64,000 nt of DNA from Smittia aterrima. Lineage: Eukaryota; Arthropoda; Insecta; Diptera; Chironomidae. The first letter of the stretch is position 1, and every line of letters starts with the position of its first letter. Position numbers and translations under genes: made by a program. The stretch is taken from assembly GCA_033063855.1 (NCBI GenBank), contig CP093829.1:8194243-8258242 (forward strand), read 5' to 3'. Positions 21,580-33,362 of this stretch are shown one piece after another. Under the pieces are notes generated by a model, which worked only from the letters and a program-made list of their open reading frames with translations, had not been told where the DNA came from and ran no database searches.

Positions 21580-21690
21580 AATTATCAATTTTACTCTTCC
21601 AAGGTCGAAGAAAATTTTATTTTTGAATAATTTTTTTGTCGCCGGGGGCTCGCGCATGTTTTAACTTTTTATTTTTTTGACAAAAATGTT
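21580..21690. repeat. duplicated spacer between DUF1091 copies (first copy)
   Basis: Matches about 22505-22615 closely, including an unusually GC-rich block TCGCCGGGGGCTCGCGCATG in otherwise AT-rich DNA. It shows that copies C and D arose by a tandem duplication that included upstream spacer. Confidence 0.75.
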
Positions 21691-21704
21691 TTTTTTTTGC
21701 AAAT

Positions 21705-22383
21705 TCATCCGAATGTCTCTTTCAACGGCGAATTCATCGCTGCTATGATGTTCACAACTAAATAATCATTCGTGTCGTCATCGAAAAACCACAAAATGCA
21801 TTTGTAATCGCCAGTTGGGAACAGCGACATCAAGGAAGGCGTTATGATCTGGGCATCTTTGATTTTTGCTTCCTAAGAAATCAGAAAATGGTTCGATTTA
21901 CTTTTTATAATAAAAGTTTTTACTTACTCTTAATGGGCACTCCTTTACTAAAGAAGGGACAGTGTCTTCGAACAGAGTAAACAATTGCTTCACAATCAAG
22001 TTTGAGGAATTTTTTTCTTTCATCAAAAGACACCAATCAAATCGAGGCGAATGCATTACTTTACGGTAGATCGTTCCGTACTTGTAAAAAAGGTCGTATT
22101 TTAACTAAAAAACAAAATCTTCGAAATTCTTATTTTTTTAAAATTTAAAAACTTTTACTGAAATTCTCTCAAAAGGTTTCCTTGTCATCCAGTAAACGTT
22201 TATAGACGAAAATGTTCGGTTGTACGACTTTGCAAAACAGGAAACATTCGGAAACAGTTTCGTCGAAGTGTAATTGCAACGAACTCCTTTGATGTAAACC
22301 ATTTGCTGCTGATGGTCAACACAAGTAATTGAAGTGACAATGAACAAGGCAAATAGACCTGTTAACGCAAGTTTAGCGATCAT
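21705..22383 (-). CDS. DUF1091-type secreted protein, copy D (intact)
   Basis: Exons complement 22383-22159, 22104-21928 and 21872-21705 sum to 570 nt (189 residues), both junctions in phase 0. Signal peptide MIAKLALTGLFALFIVTSIT, then CVDHQQQ, KGVRCNYTSTKLFPNVSC, YNRTFSSINVYW, YKYGTIYRKVMHS, PRFDWCLLMKEK, KECP, and FPTGDYKCILWFFDDD near the C-terminus. About half a dozen conserved cysteines suggest a disulphide-stabilised extracellular protein. It looks like the least damaged member of the cluster and, with B, the only one able to make full-length protein. Function unknown. Confidence 0.8.
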
Positions 22384-22458
22384 CTCTTTCAAGAACTTCT
22401 CACTGCTTTTTAGTTCTAAATACAATGATCAACTAAATATTTTTATTTTTCAAAACTG

Positions 22459-22481
22459 CTGATCGAACACCGGATGCATTT
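22459..22481 (-). promoter_or_regulatory. DUF1091 cluster promoter module, copy D
   Basis: Minus-strand AAATGCATCCG, six bases, GATCAG, preceded by AAGAT as in copy A and followed by CAGTTTT. Spacing identical to the other three copies. Confidence 0.6.
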
Positions 22482-22504
22482 ATCTTAACCAATTTTCTAA
22501 CTTT

Positions 22505-22615
22505 GTTTGCATCAATTATCAATTTTACTCATCCAAGGTCGAAACAAATTTTATTTTTGAATAATTTTCTTGTCGCCGGGGGCTCGCGCATGTTTTGGCA
22601 TTTTATTTTTCTTTT
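22505..22615. repeat. duplicated spacer between DUF1091 copies (second copy)
   Basis: Partner of 21580-21690, with the same GC-rich TCGCCGGGGGCTCGCGCATG block. A shorter echo (CATCCAAGGTCGAAGAAG) recurs at 22761. Confidence 0.7.
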
Positions 22616-23527
22616 TTTGGCTGATAATTCATCTCGTCTAACATTCGTCCAATGAATCACAAACGAAGACAAGAATTAATGGGAAAACAACTGGCGACTC
22701 CAATTTTTTCTCCCACTCATCTAATCCAAGCGTCTTTCATTTTCAAAACACTTTTTATTTCATCCAAGGTCGAAGAAGTTTTCTTCTTCCAAGAAATTTT
22801 TCCTGGCTAACAGTTTTTGTTTACTCAATCCGGTTTGATCATTTTTGTGCTCAATCAAGTGCACTCATTTGTTATGATTTTTTTAAATGCAAACCTCAAC
22901 AACAAACAACAATAAACTTTTTTTTTCTACTTAAACATTCATAAAATTTGAAATGCAATTGATTCAAAGTCTCCTTTTGATATTTCGAAGCTACATCGAA
23001 GATAATTGAGATAATTTCTCGCAAAATTGCAGGTAACGATTTATTATTCTGTTCCAGTTCTCTGCTTCACTCTCCTCCCAAAGCAAAAGGAATTTTAAAT
23101 TCAGAATTTAATTAAAAAAAGAGAAAATAAACTTGCATGACGAAAAGTAAGAAGAAAACTCATCAAACAAGATTGCACACACTGCTCAACCATTCAACGA
23201 GAAATTGTCTGAAAATTCGCTTAAATAAAAAATAAAATTTCAGATTTAAACCTTTCGCCGATACAGCGAGACTTTATCGAAATGCAAACAAGTTCATAAA
23301 AGCTTAATTACTTATACAGCAAAAATTAATCAAGAACAACTCAAGTTCAACGCTCTTTAAACGGTTCAACAAAAATTAAAAAATTAAATTTCACAAACAA
23401 AAGTGTACGTATCTCTTTAATCACAATTTAGAAGTTAAAGGAATTTCCCGCGCCAATATTTTCATTCAAGATATTTCATCTTCTTGCGTTGCTTTGATAT
23501 CTTTTTTTGTTTTCATGGTTGATGAGT
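22616..23527. other. intergenic, cluster to glutamine synthetase
   Basis: AT-rich; includes the glutamine synthetase 3'UTR on the minus strand. No gene recognised. Confidence 0.5.
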
Positions 23528-24911
23528 TTATTTGTCCAACAAAGTGGTTTCGAGGATTGCGTTGCAAACGCTGTACGGATCCATGTTTGAGCTTGGACGA
23601 CGATCCTCCAAGTAACCTTTTCCAGCGCTGGCAACTCCTCGTGGAATTCTTACGCTGGTGCTGCGATCCGCAACTCCCCAGCTGAATTTATCAATCGATG
23701 ATGTCTCAAGACGTCCAACCAATCGACGCTCATTGTCTTTGCCTCCGCGAGGATCGTAGGCTTTGATATGTTTTGCGTGTTGTTTCGAGAGCTTCTCAAT
23801 CGCTTGTTCAATCGCTTTGATTCCTCCGTCCTTTCGCATTGCGGTGGTTGAGAAATTTGTGTGACCACCTGTGGATGAATAAAAAGAATTTATTTTAAAA
23901 AAAAACTCGGAGAACAAGAAAGAAAATAATAAATTACCAGCTCCATTCCAATTTCCTTCCATTGGCTTTGGGTCGAATGTCACAACGACTCCAAATTCTT
24001 CAGCAATTCTCCAGAGAATGTAACGAGAGACCCAGAGATCATCAGCTGCCTTCATGCCGAGAGATGGGCCAACTTGATATTCTGTTGAAATTGAGTTCAT
24101 GAATAAATTAAAATTCTTTTATTTGCGTTGTAAAACTCACCCCATTGAGCTGGCATAACTTCAGCGTTTGTGCCGGCGAATTGAACGCCAGCATAGAGAC
24201 AAGCCAAAGCGTGAGCTTCGACGATATCGCGGCCAACAACTTTATCAGCTCCAGCGCCGCAATAGTAAGGCCCTTGGGGACCAGGGAAACCATTTGTTGG
24301 CCAGCCGAGAGGACGACCATCAACATCTAAGAATGTGTATTCCTATTGAGAGCAAACGAGTGAGCAAATTACAATTCAAAGCTCTCGGAAAAGATTTATA
24401 CCTGCTCGAGTCCGAACCAGGGTTCTTCTTTTTGAGTTTGATCGTAAGCAGCTTGCATCGCCGCTCGGTGATTCGAATCGCAAGGCGATCCATCAGGCTT
24501 GTAAGTGTCACAGAGAACAATCACATCTTTATCGCCCGCTTTGAATGGGTCGCGATAAATTGCGCGGGGAACGAGTTGAACGTCTGAGTTTCCTCCCTGA
24601 GCTTGATATGTTGATGAGCCATCGTATTGCCAATCGGGACAGTCGCTTGGCTTTTGTGGAATCTTCTCCAAGACTCGATCTTTGCAACGAACGTTCTCAC
24701 CAGTTCCATCGATCCAAACATAAGTCGCTTGGATGAGCTTGGGATCAATATCTTTCTGGAGACGCGTGTAGCGATTCAACAGGTTTTTGTTGAGAATTGC
24801 ATTCGGTGAATCTTTGAGCATCTTCGATTTTGTTGCTGTGGTGCTGATTCTGCGCGTCATGCTAGCAGAGAGCTCCTTGCTAATCAATACTCCCAAGCAT
24901 CTCAATGCCAT
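23528..24911 (-). CDS. Gs1: glutamine synthetase, mitochondrial form
   Basis: Makes glutamine from glutamate, ammonia and ATP. Four exons (complement 24911-24402, 24342-24141, 24081-23938, 23868-23528) sum to 1,197 nt, 398 residues; introns are 59-69 bp. Residues 1-~32 (MALRCLGVLISKELSASMTRRISTTA) are Arg/Ser-rich without acids, fitting mitochondrial import, as in the Drosophila Gs1 form. Catalytic and ATP-site blocks are intact: YDGSST (~96-101), LVPRAIYRDPF, MPAQWEYQVGPSLG, DPKPMEGNWNGAGGHTNFST, NERRLVGRLETSS and the C-terminal DRSTSVRIPR. Assignment to enzyme is firm; the mitochondrial form rests on the leader. Confidence 0.95.
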
Positions 24912-27900
24912 TTTTGTTTTATTTAATGGTTTTTTCTCTTTTCTTATTTAAAAATCAAAATTGGCTGATTTGGCCTCGATGGAACCTTATTATCTCTCGT
25001 TTCACGTTATCACAAAGCAACTAAATTATTTTTTGACAAAAGCAAATGCTTCTGATATTGATTTTCTCACTTTCTATTAAAGACCTTGAACTTCACTGCA
25101 ATGCAGCGATCGAACTAAAGTTCTTTTTAAACTCACAAGAGACTTTGAATGAATGAAGAACTGAGTGGAAGTCTCTAATTACGAGAAGGATAGAGCGAAA
25201 TAAAATGCTTAAACCGGAATAGAAGAAAACGGCTTCTGCTTCTACTTTCCACCGAACCTCGACTGCGAATGGAGAATGGGAGATTTTTTTTCCTCTGTTG
25301 TGTGTCTGGCGATTTTTCTTTCCTTTCAGTCTCGCACACACTTTTCTTCTCTCCGCTTCACGAAAAAAAGCGAGTTCTTCAAATGTGAATGTGTGTCGCG
25401 AGATATGAAAGGCCTGTTGCTTTACTTTATTTCTCTTTGCGTTTGGAGAACGTTGAAACTCACTGTCAAACGAGCATTCGATATTTTGCAGTTTTAAAAA
25501 TCGAATTATTTTTTCATCGAGTCATGGTAATTGGATACTTTTTTTTGTGCAACTGCATTTTGGAAGCTAAAAATAGAATTTCCATGAAACCATCAGCCAG
25601 AAATCATTGAGTCTCTCTCTCCTGAAGCATAAAGCAAAAGCACACATGAATGGACTCAAATGGAAATCAGTCGGATTTGTGGAATTTGCCGTTCAGTTTC
25701 CCTGGTAAAATTATTTTAATTAGTTTGTTGACAAGAGAACGAAATGACGCAGAAATTTTGTCCATGACCGCTCATCGTCAGAACTAAAATTTATCTTATC
25801 TCAAACAAAACTTTTCAAGAGAAATCCACAAACCTAATGAAGTGATTGAGGGACATTCATCTTCAACGTGAGGATTGAATCGATTGCGGATTGAGAGCGA
25901 CTCGATTGACATGTTTATCTAATGTTCCCCTCATCAGTTTACAAAACAAAGTTCATTAATGAACAAATGATGTGGGAGTGAATGTCTGGTGAAAACTGAA
26001 TGAGCTATGTTGCTGTTTATTGTCAAAACTTTCTGAGAATGTCATCTCGTGTCATTTACGTCGTGAATTGTTTTTAAATTTAAATTACGTCAATTAACCA
26101 ACGGCCTATTGCCCTCTTCCCGAAAATGTTCTTATCAATCGAATCACGCAAACGGCTATAAATTAAAGCGCTTTAAAGACTTGTTTATTGGACTTTAATG
26201 ATACTGATAACAGAAGCGAACAGAAAGCCATTAGAGCGATCCCCAGAAGCAAACGAGTTGTTGTTTTCTAAGGTTTGATAAGGTTGACAAGTGAACGCAT
26301 GACGATTGAATTTTTCTTTCGAGGTCTTGACTTGCATTTTCCTCGAATCACGTTGCTCTATCCTTCGGCTAACAATCAATATTTACGCAATGGCTTGGAA
26401 AATGTCCTCGGCGATAATTCCTAGTGCAAACTTCCCTTCTCTCATCTTCTTAAATTATTTACAAAAAAATATTCTCCATTCAGCCGTAAGGAGATGAATT
26501 GCAAATGAAACTGTCAACACGATGAACATTGTCAACTTCTTGATAACTTTCAACAGCTTCTCTCGAATAAGAAAACACGCGACAGGTTCGCTAACCGATT
26601 TTCTCAAGAAGTATTTACAATCCAATTTGTTTCGCCTTATGGATTAACAATGTATTATCTCATCCCTAGACTCTGAACATTTATCATAGGACGAAGGATC
26701 TGGGTTAGGAGGTGAGAGCATGACGAGGATGACTCTTGAATTGTTCATGATTTATTGTTATGAGAGGCGGCGCAATTTTCATGTTTTTCCAAACTTTTCC
26801 TGAGCAAGCGGAATTCTCAATTTACGACATTGGTCTGACGCGAAAGCTCCGAGGCGGAGGCTCTGCTAGAATAATTTACGATTAACCCAGATCTGTTCAT
26901 TTTTTTCCGGTTATTGTCGTTTGCCTTTTCGGCACAAGAGTTCAACGAAATTACTTTGTGAGATGAGAGAACCGTCACATGGCGAAACACTCGTTGAAAT
27001 GATGCAAACGAAATCGTTATGAAAGCTTTATCGCCACTTTTTTCTCGATTGTGAATGAAGAAATACCGGCAGCAGTTACTCGAGAACCAACATAATATGA
27101 TAACATTTCGAGTGTTTGATTAGCTCATCGCAAGGAAGATTATGAAGAAACGAACTTTGAGTGTAACCAATGGTTTCTGATTAACTGAATAAGCTGATTG
27201 GAAACAAGAGTTCTAATTGGCATGATGAATTAAGAAAGATTATGAAGTAAATTGCCTATTGAGTCGCATCAAAAAATCCTTTTCACTTTATGCGCTTTGG
27301 GACATGAAATCACAGAGTTATCACCAAATTCTAGAGCAGTCGTTATATAAATCGTAAAGGCTACTCAAGCGATTTGTTTTCACTGAACCACTCATCCATC
27401 GTCGAGAGACGAAATGCAGACAACATTCTCATTTTGACTGAAATGAAATTTTCAGAAAGGCGATAACAGAATAAATTTCTTGGGCCTTCTGATGAAACTA
27501 ATGCTGGAAATATTGTCGATTCCTTTGAAAATCGATTCTATAATTGACTTTAGACCTGACCTAGAACCGGCTTTGCTCGTGTCCTTTTGATTAGTTTTTG
27601 AGCTTACGCCAGCAGACCTTGAGTGTGTGTAACTTTTAAAGTTCAAGAGCTTTCGAGAAAATGATTTTATAATAAGATTTCTTTCCTGTGAGTTGCGCAA
27701 CCAGCTTTACGACGAGAAACTTTTCTATTTCATTCGTTTTGTAGTTTGCAGTCTCGACAGTCTCATATAAATTGACGTCAAGACTTTTCAAAGCTTCCTG
27801 ATACTTATGAGCTTATGACTCGAACGAGCTTCTTGCATTATAACGTCATTCATTTAAATCATTCAGTGATTGTCTTTGCGTTCTGTTCTCATAAATTGAA

Positions 27901-29292
27901 GATATCATAAACAGCGTTCTGAAAGAAACTTCGATTTCCGATGAGAAATGCTGCTTTTCCTCAGTCGTCGTCGTTGTCGAGAGGCAAAATATTATGCGGA
28001 ACGATTGAGTTGTCTAGTAGTAGGCGAAGAATGAACCTGACAGCGATTCTCTTCCGTTGAAGTCACGAACATATGGCGGCAGAGTAATTGAGAACAGTTT
28101 TCCTGACAATCGTCGCTCAACCGAATGAGGAGCTACATGACGAAATAATTCGTAAGAGTCATCGCCAATCTGATTTGTTTCGCTATGAATGTCAATTTCA
28201 TTTACCTGATCAAGTCTCGTCGTCTTATGCTTCAATCTCCTTGACATTTAAGCTTAATTCAAAATCTTCTTTAAAACTTTTGAAACTCTGAAAGAAGATT
28301 TGTCCTGAATGGAATGCAAATTTTTCGGGGTCAACTACTAAGAGAGAAATACAATTTAATTATGATTTAATAACATAGGCAAGAAAATATCAATTAGTTT
28401 TCTTTCTTCCCTTTTCTCCAAGCGACGACTATAAATTGTGGAGAGCTGCTGTAAAACATGAGCGAGGAGGTAATAAATGTGTCGTATTACAATTAATAAT
28501 CTGCAATTTCTCTTGAACTGTTTTCATGTCCTTGCGACTCGATGGAGAAATGACCTCAATTCTTTTAGAATTTCATTGATACATTGTTTCGAACGAAAAT
28601 TAAATTCCACGTCGATTTACAAATCAGCACCCGCGAGACTAAATATTTATCCGATAAGTGAAGACTCGCCAGTGACGAAAAGTGAACAAAGTTTTTCTTG
28701 TGAATTAAAAGACGCATCGCTCGATGTTTTCGCCACAACTCGACCGTCGTCGCCACGGAAAAATGAAACAAATTCCCACGATGATAAATTTATTCGTGAT
28801 CACAATCATCAAATTATTATTCGTTGAAAAGACGTCGCAAGAGGGAAATTCTTGTGAGGCGCCAATCTTTCGAGTTCACGAATATTGTAACAAATGACCG
28901 AACAACCGCGCGAGTTAAGCAACGGCGTTGTTGTGACAAAGCGTCGCGGGCAATAACTGCATTAAAAAGCGATCGTCGTGCATGGAAAATCGCTAAAGTT
29001 TCTCCATGACAAAGGACGCTTTTCATCGCTTAAACCATTAGAAGTCTAAGTGTTGTCGATTTCAAGATGCGAGAATTCTTTTTTCTGTTGGATCTCACTT
29101 GAAATTCCAACAAAAGCGAAAAAGTTTTTTCTATCAACAAGAGTCGAATGCGATCGGCATGCGAAATACATGCGAAAACTCTCTGCGCATGTGTCACCGT
29201 CTCTCACGAGAGAAATCATCTGTTGCACATTCATAGGAAAGAAAAACCTTTGAGAAGAAAATTCCTCAATTTTCACCGAGAGCGAGAAAAGT
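24912..29292. other. large intergenic region, Gs1 to the Ras-like gene
   Basis: About 4.4 kb. It includes the Gs1 upstream region and presumably distal elements of the Ras-like gene. TATA-like strings (e.g. TATATAA at 27344) have no well-placed initiator. Open frames up to 116 residues (28477-28827) resemble nothing I know. No repeat or RNA gene recognised. Confidence 0.4.
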
Positions 29293-29356
29293 TATAAAAC
29301 TCTGCGTACGATCGAAGAAATTTCAGTATTCTCGTGGATCTCCGACTGCTTAGATA
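29293..29356 (+). promoter_or_regulatory. core promoter (TATA + Inr + DPE) of the Ras-like gene
   Basis: TATAAAA at 29293-29299; TCAGTA initiator with A+1 at 29325, 32 bp from the TATA start; AGATA at 29352-29356, exactly +28 to +32, matching the DPE consensus RGWYV. This arrangement is that of a textbook focused insect promoter. The transcript would run to a GT donor at 29620 (…GATTCAG|GTAAGA) and join an acceptor at 33328, giving a 295-nt non-coding first exon. The link to the downstream gene is inferred. Confidence 0.6.
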
Positions 29357-29619
29357 CAAATCAAAAACACAAAGCTTTAAGAAAGTTGGAAAATTCATTT
29401 GTTTATGAGAATTAAAATGCAAATTGCAAAGAAACCGGTGACTCTAGAAAAATAAAAAGTGAAATAAAAAAGAAAATTTGATAAAAAGAAACTTTTTGTT
29501 TGAAACAAACTTTTAAGTGCAGAAAGTGAAAAGTGCAGACGGAAATTTATTAAAGTGCTGTTGGCGTTCGAAAAAACTAATCAACTGGAAGAGTTTGCCA
29601 AACTTTACTTTTGATTCAG

Positions 29620-32600
29620 GTAAGACATTAATTTTCTCACTTTTTGCATGTAATGAAGCTTGAACCACTTAAAAGAACCTTCTGACGAGGTAAACGACCT
29701 GAAAGGGATAAGCTCACAAACATCTCAACAGCACCACAAAGAATAACCGGAGATAATCCCATAAATGAGTTGAAGATGAAATTTATTGAAAGAGTTTTTT
29801 TCCTCATATTTATCTTTCGGTTTCATTGGGGCTTCGGGGTTTAAAGTGACTAAGAGATGAACATCAATTGTTCCACTGGAGACACGAAAATTTTCCTCGT
29901 AGCTTCAGTCACGAGTGATTTGAGTTATGTTTTAAATTTCCCCAAAGACTCTCCTCCACATTGGTTGGAATATAGCAAATCTGCTTGATTTATGAAATTT
30001 TTGTGGACGTTCACTTGGAAGAATTTTCTTTTCCAAAATATTTAAATTCGAGTCGTCGACCTCATCTCGACAATATTCTGCTCCGGAAAGCAATCTCAAT
30101 GTTCTCCGCTTTCCATAATGTTTGCTTTATTCTCGAAAAAGTGAAAATTATGTCAGAACGTTAACGCAAAATGTTTCCATCACCCAAATTGTCAGTCAGA
30201 GTGTCGTGAAGAGATTTGAGCACTCACTGTCAAACGTTGCGGGTAGCTCATGAAAAAATTCATTAACTTCCCTCACGTTTCAATAAAAAAACCATGATCT
30301 TACTCTAATTTCATTTTCAATTTCATGGACCTACTCCAGTTTTTCTTATTCTTCTCTCCATTTGGTTTAATAATCAAAATAAACTCACTAAACTAGAATC
30401 GGCGGGAGCGTGGCGAGGAAAAGGAAAAATATTTTACGCTTCTGCTGAGAAATGCTGAGAAACGTAATAATCGCGGGCGAGTTGATGTGTTAATTGAGAT
30501 TTTCCTTTATTATCATTCGGGGAGATCTTAAAACGCCTGAGCTTGTTCCGAAATTCCAATTTCTGTTTAGCTTTTTCCGCGTTTTTCCATCTGCGGAGTT
30601 TCTTTCGCATCGTCTGAGAGTTGAGAGTGAGGTTTTACACAACGTCTTAATTGGCTTTATAATCTCGTCTATTTCTGAGGCGAACTGGCACCCATCATAC
30701 ATAAATTATTGTGCATGAGAAATGCACAGCCTAAAGAATTGACTTTCGAAACGAAAAGCGATTTCATCGAGGAAACAAAAAAAAATATTTCCCATTCAAG
30801 TTGTTGAGGAAATAAAATCGTTAAAACTTTACGACACCGAGAGATAGCATAAAAATTATATTTTCTGTTGTTTCGTCAACGATTTTGAGACTCAATCGAC
30901 TGCAAGTGATGAGAGCTCAGTCGAGTGGCGAAAAAAAAAAGATTTGTTGAGAAAGCTATCTCGATACGGCTCATCAACGTTTCCCTTCCTCCCCGTGCAT
31001 TTCTCAGACGAGAAGGAACTTTAAACGACTTAAAAAGCAAAAATAAATGGTGAAAAAGCGATAAGTCAGAGTAGAGAGAAGAAAATTCTCGCGTCGAGCA
31101 AAGAAAAACTAAAAATAAATGCACAAGAATGTGAACAATTTTCGGTTTCTGTAAGCGACACTAGCCGAGTGATTTTATATTTGTTTGTTTTTACGATTGC
31201 ATCTTAAAGAGAGAGGAGAAGAGTCAACACGTTTAGAGATTTATGTTTCGGTGATCCGAAAGCGATCGAAATTTCTCCTCATGAAGAATGCGACACGATT
31301 TCATGTCGAAACTCTCTGTCGGAGACATTATTCTTCCTTTCCTCAATTCATTCTTCGCAGCAGCCTTAGAATGCTCCATAGAGTTTGTTTGGTTTCTATT
31401 CGTCTCGGTTCACCTAAGTAGGAGCTCTGTCCTTGACTGTGTCTTGAAAATGAGTCATCAATCAATCGAATTGAATTTGAATTCGAAAATCACGATTCGA
31501 GGAAAACAAAAACATTTTTCACTTCGACCACAAATGTCAAGAAGAGGAAATCGTCATAATATTTTGTTTCTTCTTTTTGTTTTTATTTCCTCAATCAACA
31601 AATTTCTTTCGTGCGACAAATTTCTTCCGAATAATAAAATCGTGAACTGTAGCGCACGACAGTGTGGACATTTGTCGCTTTATTTATGGGAAGATAAATC
31701 CCCAGAACTACTTGCTGAAGAGATTCATTCAGCGACGTGATTTTTGGCGCCCCAAAGACAAATTTGCCTTTTTGTCGGCTCTCGAATCATTTCTGTGCTC
31801 CGATATTTATAGACACGCAAGTAAGAGAAACAAGTCAAATTAACACACATGCAAAGATTAAAATTTTTGCGGGGAAATGTTTCACGTTTGACGAATGAAT
31901 CACGTCCAACTTTTCATTCATAACAATTTGTTGTTATTTTAATTTTAGCGAGAAACTGACAAGTAATTCGCGAAACAACTTTTATGCTCAGAAAAAGTTG
32001 GCCCACAATTCTCGAGTTCTCGATGGACTGGATTGTTCTTAATTTTAAAACATTCACAAGCACTCAATTAGCATTTGCTTACGTTATAACTTCCGGCACC
32101 AATCCAAAGCCAAGAAAATGAAAATTCTCTTGAACTTTGTCAAAATGCGATGAATGAAAAGTTAATTAAATCCTTCGCAATAACCTTTCGAAATTTCATC
32201 TTTCAACGCTCATCATTAAAGCTCCATTAATTCTCCTCCATCGGCGTAGAAGCTGATACGATGAAGAGAAAATCTCCGACTCGCGAATAAATTTGATTCG
32301 AAGCATGATCTCGTGGAATTTCCTTTCTCTCACATGCTCGAGACTTTTGATTATCAACAGATGGTGAAGATGATTTTCTGCGAGCGGTATGAGAAATCGC
32401 CAGATTAAGCGCTTGTCTTAAGTGAACCTTTGACAAGGTTAAGAGCTTGTAAATCTCTCACTCATCAGCATGCGAATTATTTCAAGGAAAGTTTTCACGC
32501 TTCCCCTTTCAACGCTCCGAAGAGTTTAGATTGGCATGCTGGGCTTCCAGCAGAACTGTCGCACGTCCAAACGAGTTCAATCAAATTGCTTTCATTCCTG

Positions 32601-33328
32601 GAACAACAAGCGAAAGAAGTTTTTTTTTATTAAAAATCAATATTTTTCCGCTCGTTTGACAGTTGACGAAGCATTTATTGTCACTTCTCGTTCTTCTCGC
32701 TCGCGTGAACTTGGAATTAAAATCAATGATAATTAGAAGAGTTGTGACAAATTTTCCTTCAACTTGATCTCCTCCTCGACTTTTTTTTTTCTTTTCGAGA
32801 GGTGTGAATGTCGACGAAAACGTTTCTCCAATGTTTTTCTTCTTAAAATATTCTCTTTTTCATCTGAGAACTGCGTCAATTGGCAAAACGGTCAAAAAGT
32901 TGTTTATTCATCATAGAAAACGTTTTTCCTTTTGATTTTCAATTTTTTATTCATCGCGATGTTTTAATTAGCAAAGTCTTATCCCACATCGGAGCTTGGT
33001 ATGCAATTTACATTCAACCAAACCTCAAGTCTGAAGAAAAACGTGCAAAAATAAACCTTCGAGGAAGAGACTTAGCCTCTTTCACATATTTCCAAGGGAA
33101 ATTCCTTAGGTCATACAGAACAAGTAACACGAGCGAATCTTGTTATCTATGCTGGAACTTTTCCTCTTCATGTCAAACCAATAACGCGCGTGGGAGGCAA
33201 ATCATCACAGCTGTTTGCTTTATTCGCTTGAGTCCATCATAGCCATTTCAAATCTCATCAACATCATCGCGAAAGCATTCAAATGAAAAATTTTCACAAC
33301 TTTCCATTCTTCTCTTTCTCTCTTGCAG
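29620..33328 (+). other. putative 3.7-kb 5'UTR intron of the Ras-like gene
   Basis: Bounded by CAG|GTAAGA at 29620 and a pyrimidine-rich TTCTCTCTTGCAG ending at 33328. It contains open frames up to 150 residues (31288-31740) with no recognisable protein. Regulatory content is likely but I cannot point to specific sites. Confidence 0.45.
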
Positions 33329-33362
33329 AATCTCGATAAGTTTGCAATAAAAATCATCAAAG

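Noticed and set aside
28477..28827. 116-residue plus-strand frame upstream of the Ras-like gene
   Set aside because: No recognisable domain or good splice context; composition like surrounding non-coding DNA.
31288..31740. 150-residue plus-strand frame
   Set aside because: Lies in the putative 5'UTR intron of the Ras-like gene, low-complexity hydrophobic mix with no domain; likely chance.
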